This document shows positions 61,548-64,000 of a stretch of DNA of 64,000 bases, piece after piece (positions within the stretch are counted from its first letter, which is position 1; each line of letters starts with the position of its first letter). The stretch is from Longimicrobiales bacterium (lineage in GTDB: Bacteria; Gemmatimonadota; Gemmatimonadetes; Longimicrobiales; Gaopeijiaceae). The stretch covers positions 1-64,000 of the forward strand of contig JAPKBW010000012.1 of the NCBI GenBank assembly GCA_028823235.1, written 5' to 3'. A program made the position numbers and the translations under genes. The notes under the pieces are model-generated. The model had not been told where the DNA came from. It did no database searches and worked only from the letters and a program-made list of their open reading frames with translations.

Positions 61548-63251
61548 CTAGCGCTCCCAGACAACCCGGCCACCCAGCATCGTCAAGTCGACCTCCATCG
61601 TCTCCAGGCAAGGGTCGGGACACGTCACGTAGTTCGCAGCCGTTACGACCAGGTCAGCAAGCATTCCCGGCACGAGCGTACCGCGAGTGTCTTCCGTGTA
61701 CGTGAGCCACGCGTATCCCTCAGCCATCGCGCGAAGCGCTTCTTCCCGGGTCACCCTTTGATCCGGACCCGATACACCGGCACTGATCGTGCCGCGGGTC
61801 GTAAAGTGATGGAGCACCCACCACGGGTCGTACGGTACCACTGGTGAGTCAGTCCCCAGTGACACCGGAATTTCTGCGTCGATATAGGCCCGCAGCGGTG
61901 TCGTCCACCCGGCCCGATCTGCACCCCAATACTCCACCAGACTCGGTGCCGCAAGGTAGAGATGGTCCTGGGCAGAAACCCCGACGCCAAGAGCCTTCAT
62001 TCGTGGAAAATGATCTTCTCGTGGAATAAACCCATGCTCGACAATCCATCGTTGGTCGGCGATCGACCGCTCGTCAGCTGCGATTTCATATGCATCGAGT
62101 ACCAGGTCGATCGCCGCGTCGCCGACAGCATGTGTCGCGACACGCCATCCGGCATCCTGCAGGGCAAGCACCGACTCGATGAAGGGCTCTCGGGGTACGG
62201 TCTGAAGTCCAAAAAAAGCGCCGCCCTCCCCCCATGGCTCCTCATACGCCTCCCGCATGAGGCCACCCTCGAAACCACCGTCGACACCGAGCTTCACCCC
62301 ACCTAGACGAAGCAATCCTGCCGCATCAATCTCATCAGAAGGCGGGGTCGCGGGTGGCGACGGCCAACTCGCCATGGCCTCTTCAAGAGCGCCCGGCGAT
62401 CCTGATCGTGGGGCGCGCAAGAGAAATTCGACACGCATTTCGAGGCGGCCTTCCGCCTCGAGTGATTCGATCATCTCGAACTGCTGGGGAGAGCCGCCGG
62501 GATGGCGGACGCTTGTCAGTCCCCGTCTGGAGAGAACGGCGTACTGGTCTACCAGCGCCACTTTCTGCTCCTCGACCGACAGTACTGGCGGCGACGGAAG
62601 TCGCACAGGGTCCTTCGCCCGATCAACGAGTTCTCCGTTCAGGCGCCCGTCCTCGTAGCGGCCGATCCGTCCGCCCGGGACATCCCGCGCATCGCGAGTG
62701 ATTCCCCACTTCTCCAGGGCACGACTGTTGAGGATGTACTCGTGACCTCCACGAACGACGACCAGCGGGTGGTCCGGTGCGGCACGGTCCAGCTCATCTC
62801 GGTACGGCAACCGTTGCTCCGCCAACTGGCCCTCGTGCCAGTCGGAGTTGGTTACCACCACCTCGCCGATGGGGGTCTCGGCAGCTCGAGTAGCAATCAG
62901 ATCATACACATCCTGAAGCGAGCGCGCCCTCGAGAGGTCGACGCCCAAACCGCCGCCGATGGAGTGCAGGTGGTTGTCAGTGAGGCCCGGCACCACCGAC
63001 CGGCCGTCGAGTTCAATGACGCGGGTCGCCGGGCCAATCCACTCGCCGACTTCGGCATCGGTTCCCAGTGCCACAACACGATCCCCGCGGACCGCGATCG
63101 CCTCGACTACCCCCTCCGCACCAAGGGACACCACAGCACCCCCAGCAAGAACAACGTCCGCGAAGCGCTCGTCGTTCGGCCCATCATTCGGCACACACGC
63201 GGTGGCCAGCACCAGTCCAAGGAGCAGTCGGGTGCGCAGGGTCGTGGTCAT
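61548..63251 (-). CDS. YtcJ-like amidohydrolase lipoprotein
   Basis: 567 residues from ATG at 63251. Lipoprotein signal LLLGLVLATAC. Amidohydro_3 family: VVLAGGAVVSLGAEGV, metal motif VPGLTDNHLHSIGG, WHEGQLAEQRLPYRDELD, LGGVKLGVDGGFEGG with the Lys, ATHAVGDAAIDLVLDAYE, IVEHGFIPRED and LGTDSPVVPYDPW. Hydrolyses cyclic amides, exo-imines or related bonds outside the cytoplasm. Neighbour genes give no substrate hint. The 294 bases behind it (63252-63545) show no gene. Confidence 0.88.
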   Translation of the reverse strand: MTTTLRTRLLLGLVLATACVPNDGPNDERFADVVLAGGAVVSLGAEGVVEAIAVRGDRVVALGTDAEVGEWIGPATRVIELDGRSVVPGLTDNHLHSIGGGLGVDLSRARSLQDVYDLIATRAAETPIGEVVVTNSDWHEGQLAEQRLPYRDELDRAAPDHPLVVVRGGHEYILNSRALEKWGITRDARDVPGGRIGRYEDGRLNGELVDRAKDPVRLPSPPVLSVEEQKVALVDQYAVLSRRGLTSVRHPGGSPQQFEMIESLEAEGRLEMRVEFLLRAPRSGSPGALEEAMASWPSPPATPPSDEIDAAGLLRLGGVKLGVDGGFEGGLMREAYEEPWGEGGAFFGLQTVPREPFIESVLALQDAGWRVATHAVGDAAIDLVLDAYEIAADERSIADQRWIVEHGFIPREDHFPRMKALGVGVSAQDHLYLAAPSLVEYWGADRAGWTTPLRAYIDAEIPVSLGTDSPVVPYDPWWVLHHFTTRGTISAGVSGPDQRVTREEALRAMAEGYAWLTYTEDTRGTLVPGMLADLVVTAANYVTCPDPCLETMEVDLTMLGGRVVWER

Positions 63252-63545
63252 TACATACCATCCACAGCGTTGGTGGAGCGTTTTTGATTCTTGTGAAGAT
63301 CTTCGTAATACAGAGGAATGGATAGGCAGGAAGCGGTGATGGGTATGGCGGTGGGATAATGATTCTGGCTCAGCCGGCTTCGGTCGACGCACAGGTTCAG
63401 GCCTCTGGCAGGAGGGTCCAGCGAGTTCAGCCAGTTGATCGGCATACGCCCGGACGAATCATGTCATGCCGACATGGAGCAAGAGGAACGGCAACCAGGC
63501 TGGACCGAGCAGGCCCAAAGGGTAGATATCGGAGTCCGGAAACGC

Positions 63546-64000
63546 CTACAGCAGAATCGCGGTCGGCTCCTCGAGCATTCCTTTCAGGGTCTGCAGGAAG
63601 CGCGAGCCCTGTGCCCCATCGATCACCCGATGATCACAGCTCATCGTGATACGCATCCGAGGACGAACGACAACCTCTCCATTCACGACTACGGGCATCT
63701 CTTCGATGCCGCCCACCGCAAGAATGGCGGACTCAGGCGGGTTGATGATTGCCGTGAACTCATGGATACCGAACATCCCCAGATTCGAGACCGAGAACGT
63801 CGCACCGGTGTACTCATCAGGCATGAGCTTCTTCTCCCTCGCACGACCAGCGAGCTCTTTTACCTCGGACCCGATCTGGGCTAGGCCCTTGAGGTGAGCG
63901 TTCCGCACGATCGGCGTGATCAGCCCGTCCTCTACAGCGACGGCGACGCCGATGTGAATCGCATTGAAGCGACGAATGAAACCGTCTTGCCACTGGGCAT
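63546..64000 (-). CDS. 2-Oxoacid dehydrogenase E2 (5' end outside window)
   Basis: The last 150 codons of an acyltransferase. Visible: FNAIHIGVAVAVEDGLITPI, KKLMPDEYTGATFSVSNLGM, and the catalytic SCDHRVIDGAQG (HxxxDG) near the end. The lipoyl and E1/E3-binding domains lie beyond 64000. Likely pyruvate dehydrogenase E2 given PTAILL at the C-terminus and nearby lpdA, but branched-chain or 2-oxoglutarate complexes cannot be excluded. Confidence 0.9.
   Translation of the reverse strand, partial: AQWQDGFIRRFNAIHIGVAVAVEDGLITPIVRNAHLKGLAQIGSEVKELAGRAREKKLMPDEYTGATFSVSNLGMFGIHEFTAIINPPESAILAVGGIEEMPVVVNGEVVVRPRMRITMSCDHRVIDGAQGSRFLQTLKGMLEEPTAILL

Noticed and set aside
1-64000. CRISPR arrays, insertion sequences, rRNA
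   Set aside because: No regularly spaced repeats, transposase frames or rRNA-like sequence were found on reading through.

Overview
The window is a dense, GC-rich bacterial chromosome segment. I infer Gemmatimonadota or a close relative: a caa3-type oxidase cluster, a DUF5916 outer-membrane-type protein, many secreted amidohydrolases, a GspE/PilB relic with a C-terminal zinc ribbon, a MoxR/VWA pair, and pervasive ATGA/GTGA start-stop overlaps. The phylum call is inference; no rRNA, tRNA, IS element or CRISPR array was seen.

Layout. 1-2.6 kb: lon, truncated by the window edge, with a Lys/Ala/Pro-rich tail. 2.9-7.2 kb: a decayed MBL hydrolase, gamma-glutamyltransferase, a NUDIX hydrolase, an amidohydrolase relic and a SnoaL-like lipoprotein. 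7.4-14.5 kb: ETF-quinone oxidoreductase, then a MoxR-type ATPase and its VWA partner, separated by an antisense mutY-creatininase-SDR operon. 14.8-21.7 kb: a vitamin B12 uptake locus bracketed by two inward-facing cobalamin riboswitches. The left arm holds a TonB receptor and a BtuG-like beta-propeller lipoprotein; the right arm holds btuF-btuC-btuD; the arms meet on a shared CTAG stop. 21.7-27.3 kb: an aa3/caa3-type cytochrome oxidase operon with a COX IV-cytochrome c fusion and two subunit III genes. 27.4-39.0 kb: a DUF192 protein, then a DUF5916 - amidase - MORN lipoprotein - microprotein - class V aminotransferase cluster, then a lipoprotein - Yip1 - TRAP set whose transporter fuses the permease to its TAXI receptor. 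39.2-43.9 kb: a rearranged region where N- and C-terminal pieces of a GspE/PilB ATPase lie 2.9 kb apart, with an attC-like inverted repeat and two hydrolase genes between them. 43.9-48.8 kb: a probable N-succinylamino-acid racemase cluster (racemase, flavoprotein, GNAT transferase, unknown protein, M20 deacylase). 48.8-55.4 kb: glycolate oxidase glcDEF with an MBL hydrolase, a GAF protein and an M42 peptidase. 55.6-64 kb: FxsA, long-form IspH, lipoamide dehydrogenase, a glycosyltransferase/GNAT pair, a YtcJ-like amidohydrolase and the C-terminus of a 2-oxoacid dehydrogenase E2.

The genes describe an aerobic heterotroph. Electrons enter through ETF-QO, glycolate oxidase and the 2-oxoacid dehydrogenase and leave through the cytochrome oxidase. 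Peptide, amide and amino-acid salvage functions are abundant, and corrinoid is imported under riboswitch control. The items I would follow first are the B12 locus with its BtuG-like protein, the one-chain TRAP-TAXI transporter, the split GspE/attC-like region and the racemase cluster.
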